A stretch of DNA of 33,292 bases, taken from the NCBI GenBank assembly GCA_946616835.1, contig CAMOJK010000020.1:1-33292 (forward strand), given 5' to 3'. Of this stretch, positions 15,287 through 24,285 are shown piece after piece; the first letter of the stretch is position 1; each line of letters starts with the position of its first letter. The notes below the pieces were generated by a model that was not told the DNA's origin, made no database searches, and was given only the letters and a program-made list of their open reading frames with translations. Made by a program: the position numbers and the translations under genes. This stretch comes from an uncultured Lachnospiraceae bacterium. Lineage in GTDB: Bacteria > Bacillota > Clostridia > Lachnospirales > Lachnospiraceae.

Positions 15287-15892
15287 TCATAGTTTAATAA
15301 AATTCTCAAGTATCTTTAGTCCCACCGACGAGCTCTTCTCCGGATGGAACTGGGTTGCGAACACATTTCCCCTTTCCACGGATGCATGTATATGCGTCCC
15401 ATACTCTACGGAAGAAGTCACTATGCTCTCATCATCGGCTTTCAGGTAAAAAGAATGGACGAAATACACATATGAGCCTTCATCTATTCCATTTAATAAT
15501 ACGGACTTATTCTCCAGATGCAGCGAATTCCAGCCTATCTGGGGGACTTTTATCCCGTCTGTTGCAGGTATCCTAAGCACCCTTCCCTTGAAAATCCCCA
15601 AGCCCTCTTTTCCGGGAGACTCTTCGCTTCCTTCAAAAAGAAGCTGCAATCCAACGCAGATAGCCATGAACGGGGTGCCTGCATCTATAACCTGATGGAT
15701 CACCGGCACAAGACCGTATTCCTCAAGCTTCCCCATGGCATCACCGAAAACCCCAACCCCCGGGAGCATGACCTTGTCCGCTGATTTGATAACAGCAGTA
15801 TCTCTGGTGACAACAGCCTCTTCCCCGAAGGACAATACTGCCTTTTCTACGCTTTTTATATTACCTGCATCATAATCTATTATGGCTATCAT
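15287..15892 (-). CDS. hisH: Imidazole glycerol phosphate synthase, glutaminase subunit
   Basis: 201 residues, class I glutamine amidotransferase. The triad is Cys79 (AICVGLQ), His183 and Glu185 (TQFHPEKSS). PGVGVFGDA and WNSLH are typical HisH motifs. The ATG has AGAGAAGC in front. It begins 17 bases after the stop of the large acidic membrane protein, implying the two are on one mRNA. Confidence 0.96.
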   Translation of the reverse strand: MIAIIDYDAGNIKSVEKAVLSFGEEAVVTRDTAVIKSADKVMLPGVGVFGDAMGKLEEYGLVPVIHQVIDAGTPFMAICVGLQLLFEGSEESPGKEGLGIFKGRVLRIPATDGIKVPQIGWNSLHLENKSVLLNGIDEGSYVYFVHSFYLKADDESIVTSSVEYGTHIHASVERGNVFATQFHPEKSSSVGLKILENFIKL

Positions 15893-15909
15893 AGCTTCTC
15901 TTTCTTTTA

Positions 15910-18651
15910 CTAAAACTGTGTACTCTCTATCTGCACCTTAATGTTATCATCCGTGTCAACAATTATATTCGTTGAATTCTGTTCAGGTGAATTCTGTTCC
16001 GCTGCGTTCTCTTCCGCCCTGTCATTTTCCTGCGTATTTGACTCCGTATCATCCTCCCGTGCAGGCTCTTCTGCGGTGCTGTTTTCAGATACCGCCGTCT
16101 CATCCGAACCGTTTGGATCAGTGCCATTCTCAAGTATGTACTGTTCTTCTTCGGGAAGCATATCGGGAAGACCTGCCTCCGAAGGATCGCTCTCTTCAGC
16201 TGCTTCCGGTGCTGCGTTTTCTCCCCCGCCAAGACCGTACATCGCATTCACTGCATCCTGCATCTTCACGTATGGTTCACCGCGCAGTATGGCATTTACC
16301 GCACCGGTGTAGTCAGTCTTGCTATAACCGATTATTTCCATAGCCTGTTCTTCCGACACGCCATAATCATTCTGAAGTGCGAGCAGTATACTGTCTCTGG
16401 TGGAATCAATGTCGCCTATCACCCCTAATGTCTCTGCGTCGGATTTAAGTGCTTCGTAACGCTTTAAGCCCTGGAAGAGAGCATCAAGAGCCTTATCATT
16501 CATTCCCATAGCCTTATACTGTCCGTATGATTCATACTTACGATCCATAAGTATGATAGTCTTGGAACGGTCATATATCAGCTGGTCGCTTTCATTCAGC
16601 TTCTTTCCATACATGGAATAAAAAGCTTCTTTATAATCATGATCGTAGTATGCCGTTCTTGCAGATTTCATAACATTTGCCTTAGGCAAAATTACAGCCA
16701 GTACTATGACCGCAGCCAATACAGATACAGCAAAAGCAGCAGTTCTTATGATATATTTTTTCGGTATCTTTGGCCCCTGCTCTGCTTCTCCTGCAGGCTT
16801 TTCTTTTTTAGGTTTCTTTTCTCTGGGTTTCTTTGGCTTCTTTTCCTTAGGTTTCTTTTCTTTCTTTTTCTTCTTTTTCTTGCCCTTTTCCTCCCCTTCG
16901 GCATCAAGCTCGTTCAGTATCTGCTTGTTTTCATCGCTGAGCTTAGTGGCATTTTCTTCGGGAGATCCTTCTTCATCTTCCTCGTAAAATACTGCCTCTA
17001 AAAGAGTAGCTATAAGGCCTTTCTTTTTTTCGCCCTTCTCTTTTTTCTTCTTTTTATTATTCTTACTGTCTGTGGCATCATCACCGCTGTCTGCACCGGC
17101 AGCAGGATCATCTGAGACTTCACCAGGTATATCCGACACATCATCCAATAGCTCCATATCTGACGATACGCCGCTGTCAGTTTCTTCAACTGACACATTT
17201 CTCTCAGCTTCTGCTTCTGAATCTGATTCTGTGTCTTTGTCCTTTTTATTTTTTCCGAAAAGCTTCGCAAAGAAGGAACCCTTTTCCTTCTTTTTCTTTT
17301 CTTTCTTTTTCTTCTTCCGGGATTTCTTTCCGCCTTCAGACTCTTCTTCGTCAGAATCATCATCAAAGCTACCCGGACCGACATCCGGCTCTTTTAACAG
17401 ATCGGCACTCAACGCCTCGTTATTGTCAGATTTCTCAAGAACTTCTTTTATATCGCCAAGATCCCCGTCCAGCACATCCATATCGGAAAGCATATCAAGT
17501 ATGTCTGCATCCCCGTCAGTACTCGGCATGCTCTCCCCCGGGACATCCGCCTCTGCGGCGGCTATGCGTGCCTCAATGTCATCAGGATCCATATCTGCCA
17601 GTGCACTTAAATCACTTTGTATATCTTCATTTCCCGTGCTATCGCTTTTAAGAAGGGACATCAGGTCATCAGCTTCACCCTCAGCATCAACATCTTCCGA
17701 GAAATCAGAGATAGCTTCATCATCAATACTACCTGCTTCACCGACACCGGATAACAGATCATCGACTGCGTTGATATCAGCGATCCCACTGATATCATCA
17801 GCCGCATCAGCTTCTGCCTCATCATTATCGGCAGGTTCTGCTTCCGGTACCTCATAATCGCCTGTATCTTCCTGAACCTCTTCCGATAAATCCTCCGGGA
17901 TATCTTCCTGCATTTCAGTTAATGCATCACTTAACTCACCATCGCTTTTTCCTTCATCTGAATAAGCTTCTGCATTCTCTTCACCGGCCAGAGTTTCATC
18001 AGTCAAAACCTCATCAGGCTGATCATCACCATCTAATGCCCCGACTCCCTCAAGAACAGCATCCGCTCCGCTTACAGGTTCTGTAACACCGGGCATATCT
18101 TCACTGCTATCAAATGCAGTGTCTTCTGTATCAATTCCATTGGATGCATTTTCAGCACTATCGAATGTGTCTTCACTGCCTTCAACTGCGGTGTCATAAG
18201 CACCTGTTCCATCAGATGCGATATCTGCAGTATCGGATATATCTCCGATTCCTGAAACATCGCCCAAAGGCTCTGCAGCTTCGGGAACATCACCGGGTAT
18301 ATCGTACCCTGCGCCCTCACCGGTAGGAAGAACGCTGTCATCAGCATCCTCCTCAAATGCTTCGATCTCACTTGCAAGCTCATCAGCAGATATGCCATCC
18401 AGATTAAAATCCTTTGCCCCCTGTGAGTTTAGATCCAGCTCCGGCATATCAAAAACCTGCGGCACAACAAAATCACCGGAAGATTCCTCTGTTTCTGTAG
18501 CAGGATTTTCCTCTGTTACTGTCGAGTCTGATGTATCTTCCAATACTTCGGTAACAACGGGGTCCTTTTTTTCTTCCGGTTTCTTATTATCTTTTTTAGG
18601 ATTTAATGCCTGAGCAAGTAATTGATCAAGGTACTCTTCTTCTGCACTCAT
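15910..18651 (-). CDS. Large acidic and lysine-rich single-pass membrane protein, unknown function
   Basis: 913 residues. The ATG at 18651 follows GAGGATTTTGAT; a 46-codon longer frame would run through the promoter. Residues 1-435 are low-complexity and dominated by Asp, Glu, Ser and Ala. Three lysine blocks follow at about 440-470, 527-550 and 580-620 (runs such as KKKKKEKKKK), the first two next to short hydrophobic pieces (GSFFAKLFG, GLIATLLEAVFY). One membrane segment lies at about 633-655. The outer part (656-830) is helical with a YDHDYKEAFYSMYG repeat-like segment, then a disordered acidic tail. Not recognised beyond that. The charge layout suggests a scaffold that bridges membrane and cytoplasm. 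First gene before hisH. Confidence 0.75.
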   Translation of the reverse strand: MSAEEEYLDQLLAQALNPKKDNKKPEEKKDPVVTEVLEDTSDSTVTEENPATETEESSGDFVVPQVFDMPELDLNSQGAKDFNLDGISADELASEIEAFEEDADDSVLPTGEGAGYDIPGDVPEAAEPLGDVSGIGDISDTADIASDGTGAYDTAVEGSEDTFDSAENASNGIDTEDTAFDSSEDMPGVTEPVSGADAVLEGVGALDGDDQPDEVLTDETLAGEENAEAYSDEGKSDGELSDALTEMQEDIPEDLSEEVQEDTGDYEVPEAEPADNDEAEADAADDISGIADINAVDDLLSGVGEAGSIDDEAISDFSEDVDAEGEADDLMSLLKSDSTGNEDIQSDLSALADMDPDDIEARIAAAEADVPGESMPSTDGDADILDMLSDMDVLDGDLGDIKEVLEKSDNNEALSADLLKEPDVGPGSFDDDSDEEESEGGKKSRKKKKKEKKKKEKGSFFAKLFGKNKKDKDTESDSEAEAERNVSVEETDSGVSSDMELLDDVSDIPGEVSDDPAAGADSGDDATDSKNNKKKKKEKGEKKKGLIATLLEAVFYEEDEEGSPEENATKLSDENKQILNELDAEGEEKGKKKKKKKEKKPKEKKPKKPREKKPKKEKPAGEAEQGPKIPKKYIIRTAAFAVSVLAAVIVLAVILPKANVMKSARTAYYDHDYKEAFYSMYGKKLNESDQLIYDRSKTIILMDRKYESYGQYKAMGMNDKALDALFQGLKRYEALKSDAETLGVIGDIDSTRDSILLALQNDYGVSEEQAMEIIGYSKTDYTGAVNAILRGEPYVKMQDAVNAMYGLGGGENAAPEAAEESDPSEAGLPDMLPEEEQYILENGTDPNGSDETAVSENSTAEEPAREDDTESNTQENDRAEENAAEQNSPEQNSTNIIVDTDDNIKVQIESTQF

Positions 18652-18724
18652 ATCAAAATCCTCGGTGTCGTAACCTGCTAAAAACCACTTTTTGCAGCAG
18701 CGCGTGAATATACACGACCAATTC

Positions 18725-18753
18725 ATTTTACCATAAATCTGCTGTATTTGTAA
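18725..18753 (-). promoter_or_regulatory. Promoter of the large membrane protein-his-ung run
   Basis: Minus strand TTACAA (18753-18748), 17-base spacer, TAAAAT (18730-18725). It is about 75 bases before the chosen start. Confidence 0.6.
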
Positions 18754-18832
18754 CAAAATCTTCTGTCCGCATGCACTCCTGCACCGCACAGAGCTGACCT
18801 CTTATCGGATTCCCTATTTCCTGTCTAATCAT

Positions 18833-18862
18833 AAAAAGCACCCCTTCAAAAGAAGGGATGCT
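18833..18862 (-). terminator. Intrinsic terminator after cheV
   Basis: Minus strand AGCATCCCTTC (18862-18852), loop TTTT, GAAGGGGTGCT (18847-18837), then a T-run to 18833. The 11-bp stem has one G-U pair. It starts 28 bases after the cheV stop and isolates cheV from the next operon. Confidence 0.92.
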
Positions 18863-18890
18863 CCGTTAATTTCGCTATTATATCACTTTA

Positions 18891-19808
18891 CTATTCAGCC
18901 TCAGCGTTTCCGTTTATGCCAAGAATATTATCGATAGTACGCACAAGATTTCCTATCTCAGGCTTGGTAAGCTGTGCATCCGCACCAAGCTGCTCACCCT
19001 TGCGACGCATTTCTGTATTTATCAGAGATGAGAAGATTACAACAGGGATATCCTTTAATTCATCATCTTCTTTTATGAGTTTTGTAAGCCTGTGCCCATC
19101 CATCTGTGGCATCTCGATATCGGTGATAACACACTGGCAGTTCTTTGCAATGGTGCCCTGTGCTTTCCACATTGCAAGATGATCCCATGCCTGCTGGCCG
19201 TTCTCGGTATGTGTAGTATTCACATATCCGGCCCTGCGGAGGCTCTCAACTATAAGCTTATTAAGCAGTGCTGAATCTTCAGCTATAAGGATAGGTGTCT
19301 CATTTCTTGAACGCCTGCCCATCTCATCGATCTCCTGTACCTTGAGGCCGGTCTCCGGATTGATATCAGTAACGATCTTCTCGAAATCGAGAATGATTAT
19401 AAGCTTTCCGTCTTTCTTTATGATACCGGTGGATACACCGTCTTCGGTATTATTGATAGTCGAATCAGGCTTTATGATCTCAGTCCAGGATACACGGTAT
19501 ATTCCGATAACGGAATCAACATGAAATGCCATATTAAGTCCGTTGAAATTAGTGATAATGAAGAGTCCCTTAGGCTCTGACTGTCCTCGCTGAAGGCAGT
19601 TCTTAAGGTCTATTGCTGTAATCATGCTTTCACGAGGCATGAACACGCCCTCTACCGAAGGATGTGAATTAGGAACCGGAGTTACTGCCTGGTAAGGAAT
19701 TATCTCACGAATCTTGGCAACATTTATTCCGTAGGAATTGCCATCAAGCATGAACTCAAGAATCTCCAGCTCATTGGTGCCGTTTTCAAGTAGTATCTTT
19801 GTATCCAT
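18891..19808 (-). CDS. cheV: Chemotaxis coupling protein CheV (CheW-receiver fusion)
   Basis: 305 residues. A CheW-like domain (about 10-150, LEFMLDGNSYGINVAKIREI) couples receptors to CheA. A receiver domain (172-300) has the acidic pair Glu177-Asp178, phospho-acceptor Asp230 (VITDIEMPQMDG) and the Lys of LTKPE. A GTG three codons upstream keeps the frame open, but the ATG at 19808 has AGAGGTGGAGCGT before it. Flanked by its own promoter and terminator, so transcribed alone; no flagellar or other che genes are near. Confidence 0.94.
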   Translation of the reverse strand: MDTKILLENGTNELEILEFMLDGNSYGINVAKIREIIPYQAVTPVPNSHPSVEGVFMPRESMITAIDLKNCLQRGQSEPKGLFIITNFNGLNMAFHVDSVIGIYRVSWTEIIKPDSTINNTEDGVSTGIIKKDGKLIIILDFEKIVTDINPETGLKVQEIDEMGRRSRNETPILIAEDSALLNKLIVESLRRAGYVNTTHTENGQQAWDHLAMWKAQGTIAKNCQCVITDIEMPQMDGHRLTKLIKEDDELKDIPVVIFSSLINTEMRRKGEQLGADAQLTKPEIGNLVRTIDNILGINGNAEAE

Positions 19809-19902
19809 ACGCTCCACCTCTTCTGTTTTTTCATTAAGAAACAGCTGCTAAACAAAACGCTGTTCCTGAATCGCTCAAGCTATCTCTCACGACATCATGA
19901 AC

Positions 19903-19931
19903 ATTATACAAAATATTCTTTCAAAAGTCCA
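19903..19931 (-). promoter_or_regulatory. cheV promoter
   Basis: Minus strand TGGACT (19931-19926), 17-base spacer, TATAAT (19908-19903). A sigma-A type, not a flagellar sigma-28 type, promoter. The start would lie about 90 bases before the cheV ATG. Confidence 0.7.
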
Positions 19932-19958
19932 CTTATTTTGTCTATTTTTATCCAATAG

Positions 19959-20750
19959 TTATGGCTCAAGCGATAACTCGGCACGGTCAGTACCATTTCT
20001 CATCACCATAGTTACCGAAGACACATCCGATTTTGACTCCTCCACCTCTATTAAAAGCACCAGCTCGTCGTCCGCACCGGCTGATATTGTCTCACGGCAT
20101 GACGATAGGTCATTTAAAAGCAGGGTGGTAAGCGCAGCTTTTGTACTTCCGTCCCCCAGTTTAAATGCAAAATGCGAATCCAGTGAAGCCATATCCAGCA
20201 GCTTATCCTCACCGGATGAATTAACTGCCGAAAATTTAAAGACAACAAGCTTATTTCCCGGGGATGCTGTCACGATTCCCTGCCAGTCCCCCTCCGCTGT
20301 AGCCTCCGGATACTTATCACAGACTGTATATCCTGCGCTCTCAATATCTATGCCGCTTATTCCGAAAAATTCATCTATATCAGTATAAACAGGCTCCGGC
20401 GGAAGCACTTCAGATGAGCCGTCTCCCGAATCCCCGTCACTGTCCTTATCCTCTTCCTGCCTTGCAGCTTCCTCCTGCCTGCGTAGTTCTGCCGCCTGTG
20501 CCTGCATCGCTGCCTTTCGTTCCAGCTTTGCCTGCTCTTCCGCATATTCTTCTTCGGTCACCATCGATTCTGAGTAATTTGCATCATATTTTAAAAGCAG
20601 CCCCGCCGCATACTCTTCAACCTTCCGCATATCTTCCTCCGGAAGATCAGGGATTGCATTGCCACAGCCACAAAGACTTAGCATCGCCAGACCGAGGATC
20701 AAAAATCGAATCGTTCTTTTCAGTTTTTTCGGATTTTTCTGAATTTTCAC
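19959..20750 (-). CDS. Lipoprotein of unknown function
   Basis: 263 residues. A basic start (KIQKNPKKLKR), a hydrophobic stretch and the lipobox LCGC (26-29) mark Cys29 as the lipidated residue, so it is anchored outside the membrane. A helical Glu/Gln/Ala-rich stalk (about 60-105) and an acidic linker lead to a C-terminal beta-rich domain (about 145-260, KLVVFKFSAVNSSGED) resembling DUF4352/DUF5067 immunoglobulin-like domains. The start is GTG with GAGGAAGAAA before it. It lies downstream of the sensor kinase gene, with a TATAAT at 20807-20812 between them, so it may have its own promoter. Confidence 0.75.
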   Translation of the reverse strand: MKIQKNPKKLKRTIRFLILGLAMLSLCGCGNAIPDLPEEDMRKVEEYAAGLLLKYDANYSESMVTEEEYAEEQAKLERKAAMQAQAAELRRQEEAARQEEDKDSDGDSGDGSSEVLPPEPVYTDIDEFFGISGIDIESAGYTVCDKYPEATAEGDWQGIVTASPGNKLVVFKFSAVNSSGEDKLLDMASLDSHFAFKLGDGSTKAALTTLLLNDLSSCRETISAGADDELVLLIEVEESKSDVSSVTMVMRNGTDRAELSLEP

Positions 20751-20806
20751 TTTCTTCCTCTTATTTACATTGCTTTAACATGTACATACCTGCACACTGA
20801 AAAGCT

Positions 20807-20812
20807 ATTATA
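20807..20812 (-). promoter_or_regulatory. Possible -10 element before the lipoprotein gene
   Basis: Minus strand TATAAT about 55 bases before the GTG. No good -35 hexamer lies 16 to 18 bases upstream, so it is only a candidate. Confidence 0.35.
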
Positions 20813-20871
20813 CAATCTTAACCGGACAACTAAGACAATTCTATCATTTGCAGACAGCTCCGACAAGTAGG

Positions 20872-22356
20872 CTATTTTGTGGCGAATTCGCACCAGAATT
20901 CCACTCCATCATCATAATTTATCACGCCATACCGCCCCTTCATGGACTCCATTATAGCTTTCACAATAGAAAGTCCCAGTCCGCTGCCGCCATATTCCCT
21001 GGTCCTTGCTCTGTCCACTTTATAGAATTTTTCCCAGATTCTGTCCAGGCTTTCCTCTGGAATAGGAGTACCGCTGTTAAAAACACTTACTCTTACAGCA
21101 TCACCTTCATGATCTGCCTTTATATGTATCTCCTTTTCACCACTGCAATAATGTATTGCATTGCTGATATAGTTCCTTAAAGCCTCCTCCGCCTGATACT
21201 CGTCAGCCCATACAAACAAGCCTTTTTTCTCTGTATAAAAAATCTTTATTCCTGCTTCCTCTGTCACCACCGCAAAGGACTGTATGCAGTTCACGATAAG
21301 CTCATTTATATCGAAGCGTTCCATCACCATTCCATCCCTGCCGCTCTCTACCTGGTTTAATAATATGAGCCGCTTAACAAGATGGTCCATTTTTTCAGCT
21401 TCATCCATTATCACATCACAATAGAATTCACGGCTTTCTGAGTCCTCATTTACTCCCTCCTTAAGCCCTTCGGCATATCCTTTTACAAGGGCTATGGGAG
21501 TCTTGAGCTCATGGGAAACATTAGCTATAAACTCTGATCTTCTCTCATCAGCACGCTCCCTTTCCTCAATATCCTTTAACAGCTCCAGCTGCGTGCTCTT
21601 AAGGTCTGATATGGTAGTTTCCAGCTTTTCAGACATTGAATTGATATCAGCCCCCAGCATGGCTATTTCTTTTGCACCTCTGCCGTCATATTTTTCGCTG
21701 AAATCAAGCTCACTGACCTGCCTGGAAATCCTCGACAGCTTTTCCACGGGATCTGTTATCTTTTTGGCTGCAAACCAAATTACTACAGCCGACACCAGAA
21801 CGGCAATTATGCCGACTATATGGAAAAATCGTATAGACATCTTTACGCTTTCCCTTATACTCTCCATTGGCGTCCTGATAAGGAAAAAATTATCAATATC
21901 CATATTTCCCCATATTATCATATATTCACCGCCGCTATAGGAGTCCCTCACTTTGGATATCACATAGTTTTCAGCGCTGGCCAGTATTTCTGAACTGCTC
22001 TGTTCCCGTTCAAAGATTAAGCCTCTGAGCTGCATTGTGATTTGTTCTGAATCACTCATGGTTGAGTATACGGTATTAGACGCAGCATCCGTTATTATGA
22101 AATCCATATTATTGATGCTGCATATTTTGATCATTTCCGAATTAAATTCATCGGTTCCGATGGTTCCTGCATCATAGCTGCTTTTCAGCGTCGTATAGGT
22201 CTCCACCAGTTTTTTTTCTTTATCCCGGAGATAAAAATCCTCCAGAAAAAAAGCATTAACAACACCGCAGACAGCCACCGTCCCAGCAAGCAGCAAAACA
22301 AAAATAAGAATAAGCTCTCCTTTTAAGGAAATACTATACTTTTTAATCTGAAGCAT
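20872..22356 (-). CDS. Sensor histidine kinase
   Basis: 494 residues. Membrane segment 1 at about 12-34, an extracytoplasmic sensing domain of about 140 residues, membrane segment 2 at about 178-197, a HAMP linker, a HisKA domain with His282 in NVSHELKTPIALVKGY, and a HATPase_c domain ending in GSGLGLSIVKAIME. The ATG overlaps the end of the regulator gene in a different frame; a TTG twelve codons up is an alternative. Partner of the OmpR-type regulator just upstream. The signal is unknown; no transporter or wall target lies beside it except the lipoprotein downstream. Confidence 0.92.
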   Translation of the reverse strand: MLQIKKYSISLKGELILIFVLLLAGTVAVCGVVNAFFLEDFYLRDKEKKLVETYTTLKSSYDAGTIGTDEFNSEMIKICSINNMDFIITDAASNTVYSTMSDSEQITMQLRGLIFEREQSSSEILASAENYVISKVRDSYSGGEYMIIWGNMDIDNFFLIRTPMESIRESVKMSIRFFHIVGIIAVLVSAVVIWFAAKKITDPVEKLSRISRQVSELDFSEKYDGRGAKEIAMLGADINSMSEKLETTISDLKSTQLELLKDIEERERADERRSEFIANVSHELKTPIALVKGYAEGLKEGVNEDSESREFYCDVIMDEAEKMDHLVKRLILLNQVESGRDGMVMERFDINELIVNCIQSFAVVTEEAGIKIFYTEKKGLFVWADEYQAEEALRNYISNAIHYCSGEKEIHIKADHEGDAVRVSVFNSGTPIPEESLDRIWEKFYKVDRARTREYGGSGLGLSIVKAIMESMKGRYGVINYDDGVEFWCEFATK

Positions 22357-22363
22357 GTCCGAC

Positions 22364-23044
22364 TCACTTCTCCGGTTCAAACTTGTATCCAAGACCCCAT
22401 ATCGTATGTATATAGCTGCCCCTTACCCCCAGCTTGCTCCTGAGTTTCTTCACATGGGTATCTATAGTCCTGGCATCTCCGAAATAATCATAATTCCATA
22501 CACTGTTAAGTATCCTTTCTCGAGACAGGGCAATGCCCTTATTCTCCATAAAGTACACTAACAATTCAAATTCCTTGACGCTTAATTCTATCGGTTCTCC
22601 ATCCACATATACGATATGTGCAGTCTGATCCACCCGTATTGCGCCGCATTCTACCATTTCCTCACTGGCCGGCTCAGAAGTACGCCTGAGTATCGCTTCC
22701 ACTCTCGCAACGAGAATCTTTGGTGAAAAGGGCTTTGATATATATTCATCAACTCCAAGTTTAAATCCTAAAAGCTCATCCTTTTCTTCTGCCCTTGCTG
22801 TCAGCATTATGATTGGAAGATCTGAGGATTTCCTTATCTCCCTGCAGACTTCCCAGCCGTCCATTTCCGGCATCATTACATCCAGGATCATCAGAGAAAT
22901 ATCTTTTTCCCTGTAGAAAATCTCCATGGCCTGTTTTCCATTCTCTGCTTCCAGCACACTATAGCCCGTTTTAGTAAGAAAGTCTGACAGAAGCTTTCGC
23001 ATCCTGCTTTCATCATCCACAATCAGTATTGTCTGTTTTGACAT
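22364..23044 (-). CDS. OmpR/PhoB-family response regulator
   Basis: 226 residues. Receiver domain with acidic pair Asp10/Asp11, phospho-acceptor Asp55 (MILDVMMPEMDG) and Lys104 (SKPF). The C-terminal winged helix reads LSVKEFELLVYFMEN and DARTIDTHVKKLRSKLG. The ATG at 23044 lies 8 bases after AGAAGG; a GTG three codons up is possible. It starts 19 bases after the membrane protein gene and overlaps the kinase start. Confidence 0.94.
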   Translation of the reverse strand: MSKQTILIVDDESRMRKLLSDFLTKTGYSVLEAENGKQAMEIFYREKDISLMILDVMMPEMDGWEVCREIRKSSDLPIIMLTARAEEKDELLGFKLGVDEYISKPFSPKILVARVEAILRRTSEPASEEMVECGAIRVDQTAHIVYVDGEPIELSVKEFELLVYFMENKGIALSRERILNSVWNYDYFGDARTIDTHVKKLRSKLGVRGSYIHTIWGLGYKFEPEK

Positions 23045-23063
23045 TGTCATCACCTTCTGTATT

Positions 23064-23678
23064 TTACTGAGCCTGAATTTCTGCAGTCTTTTCCCGAAGA
23101 GCAGCCTCCCTCTCTGTCAGCTCTGCATCCCAGGCCGCATATTTATTCTGGAGTGCAGTTTCATAATTCAGAATATTAGGAGTATCGCTCTTGAAAGCTA
23201 TAATAAACATTACTACGATAGCTGCTGCAAGAAAAGCTATCACTATCCTATGTGACAGTATTTTATTTCTGCTTTCCTGTTTTTCGCGCCTCAGGCTCCG
23301 TCTCAGTTTATTAAAATTCTCCTCCGTAAGCTTAAGATCATTCACACCATCATTTACATTTTCCCGTGTCCTTGTTATCCCCGTAAACATTTCTACCGGG
23401 ATCCCCTTTAATTCATGATCTAACTCTGTGGAGTGATCTTTAAGAAAACCGTACATTTCATACATGTATACCAGTCCTTCGGGTGTACGCAATGATGATG
23501 CATTTATCATCTTGTCATAAAGGAGATGCACCACCTTTGGCTTAGAATAATCTATCTGCTGCTCCAGCTTCTGTATGCGCTTAAGCTCTCTTTCAGCATC
23601 ATCAGCAACCACTTTATCCTCATAAGAAAAGGCCCCAAATTCAAACCTTTCTTTTTTTTCTGAATCTTTATTTTTCAT
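23064..23678 (-). CDS. Single-pass membrane protein of unknown function upstream of a two-component system
   Basis: 204 residues from the ATG at 23678 (GGTGAATGGG upstream); a GTG three codons up is possible. The first 140 residues are charged and helical, including coiled-coil-like stretches (DDAERELKRIQKLEQQIDY and a second one before the membrane). A membrane segment lies at about 144-162 (RIVIAFLAAAIVVMFIIAF), then a short helical tail with AELTEREAALREKTAEI. The N-terminal bulk is probably cytoplasmic. First gene of the operon with the regulator and kinase, so it may tune or be controlled by that system. Not recognised. Confidence 0.75.
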   Translation of the reverse strand: MKNKDSEKKERFEFGAFSYEDKVVADDAERELKRIQKLEQQIDYSKPKVVHLLYDKMINASSLRTPEGLVYMYEMYGFLKDHSTELDHELKGIPVEMFTGITRTRENVNDGVNDLKLTEENFNKLRRSLRREKQESRNKILSHRIVIAFLAAAIVVMFIIAFKSDTPNILNYETALQNKYAAWDAELTEREAALREKTAEIQAQ

Positions 23679-23718
23679 CCCATTCACCCACAGATCACAT
23701 TACTGCCATACATCAATG

Positions 23719-23727
23719 ATTATACCA
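23719..23727 (-). promoter_or_regulatory. Extended -10 promoter of the membrane protein-regulator-kinase operon
   Basis: Minus strand TGGTATAAT: a perfect TATAAT (23724-23719) with the TGn extension. The -35 region is weak. It lies about 40 bases before the start codon. Confidence 0.6.
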
Positions 23728-23770
23728 GATTTTTGAGTGTATGCTTTCCCGGAAAAATCCTGATGATATA

Positions 23771-23801
23771 TAAAAAAGCCCTTCTGCGTAGCAGAAGAGC
23801 C
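23771..23801 (-). terminator. Intrinsic terminator after nrdR
   Basis: Minus strand GGCTCTTCTGC (23801-23791), a short loop, GCAGAAGGGCT (23787-23777), then TTTTTT to 23772. It starts 18 bases after the nrdR stop and ends the pnp-nrdR transcript. Confidence 0.92.
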
Positions 23802-23818
23802 TTTTACATCCTCACAGA

Positions 23819-24271
23819 TCAGATTCCGAGCGTCTTTTTCAGCTCGTCAACAAATACATTCACATCCCTGAATTCTCTATATACAGAAGCAAACCTGACA
23901 TAGGCAACAGCGTCGATTTCCTTGAGCTTGTTCATAACCAGCTCTCCCACAACACTGCTTGCGATTTCCTTATCCTCCATAGAGAAAAGCTCTGTCTCGA
24001 CTTCATCCACTATGTTGGTAAGCTGGTCCGCACTTATGGGACGCTTGTGGCAAGCCCTGAGTATACCATCTTCTATCTTTCTTCTGTTATACGCTTCACG
24101 ATTGTTATCTTTTTTAATGATGATAAGCGGTATTGTCACCACTTTCTCAATCGTGGAAAAGCGCTTATTGCACTCAAGGCAGATCCTGCGGCGTCTGATG
24201 GAAGAATCATCATCCGCCGGTCTTGAATCTGATACTTTTGTTTCAGCATATCCGCAAAAAGGACATTTCAT
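23819..24271 (-). CDS. nrdR: Transcriptional repressor NrdR
   Basis: 150 residues, the family size. A zinc ribbon with Cys3, Cys6, Cys31 and Cys34 (MKCPFCGY, CLECNKRFST) precedes an ATP-cone domain. NrdR binds NrdR boxes upstream of ribonucleotide reductase genes according to ATP/dATP levels. The frame is open 10 codons further up but the ATG at 24271 has AGAGGG before it and starts the conserved MKCPFC. It begins 14 bases after the pnp stop. No nrd genes or NrdR boxes are seen here. Confidence 0.96.
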   Translation of the reverse strand: MKCPFCGYAETKVSDSRPADDDSSIRRRRICLECNKRFSTIEKVVTIPLIIIKKDNNREAYNRRKIEDGILRACHKRPISADQLTNIVDEVETELFSMEDKEIASSVVGELVMNKLKEIDAVAYVRFASVYREFRDVNVFVDELKKTLGI

Positions 24272-24285
24272 AGTACAACCCTCTG

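Noticed and set aside
16750-17060. Repeat-like purine/pyrimidine tract
   Set aside because: It is explained by lysine codons of the membrane protein, not by a DNA repeat element or CRISPR array.
17072-17857. Plus-strand Ser-rich open frame of 261 codons
   Set aside because: It mirrors the Asp/Glu-rich part of the large membrane protein; the Ser/Phe bias is just the complement of GAT/GAA codons.
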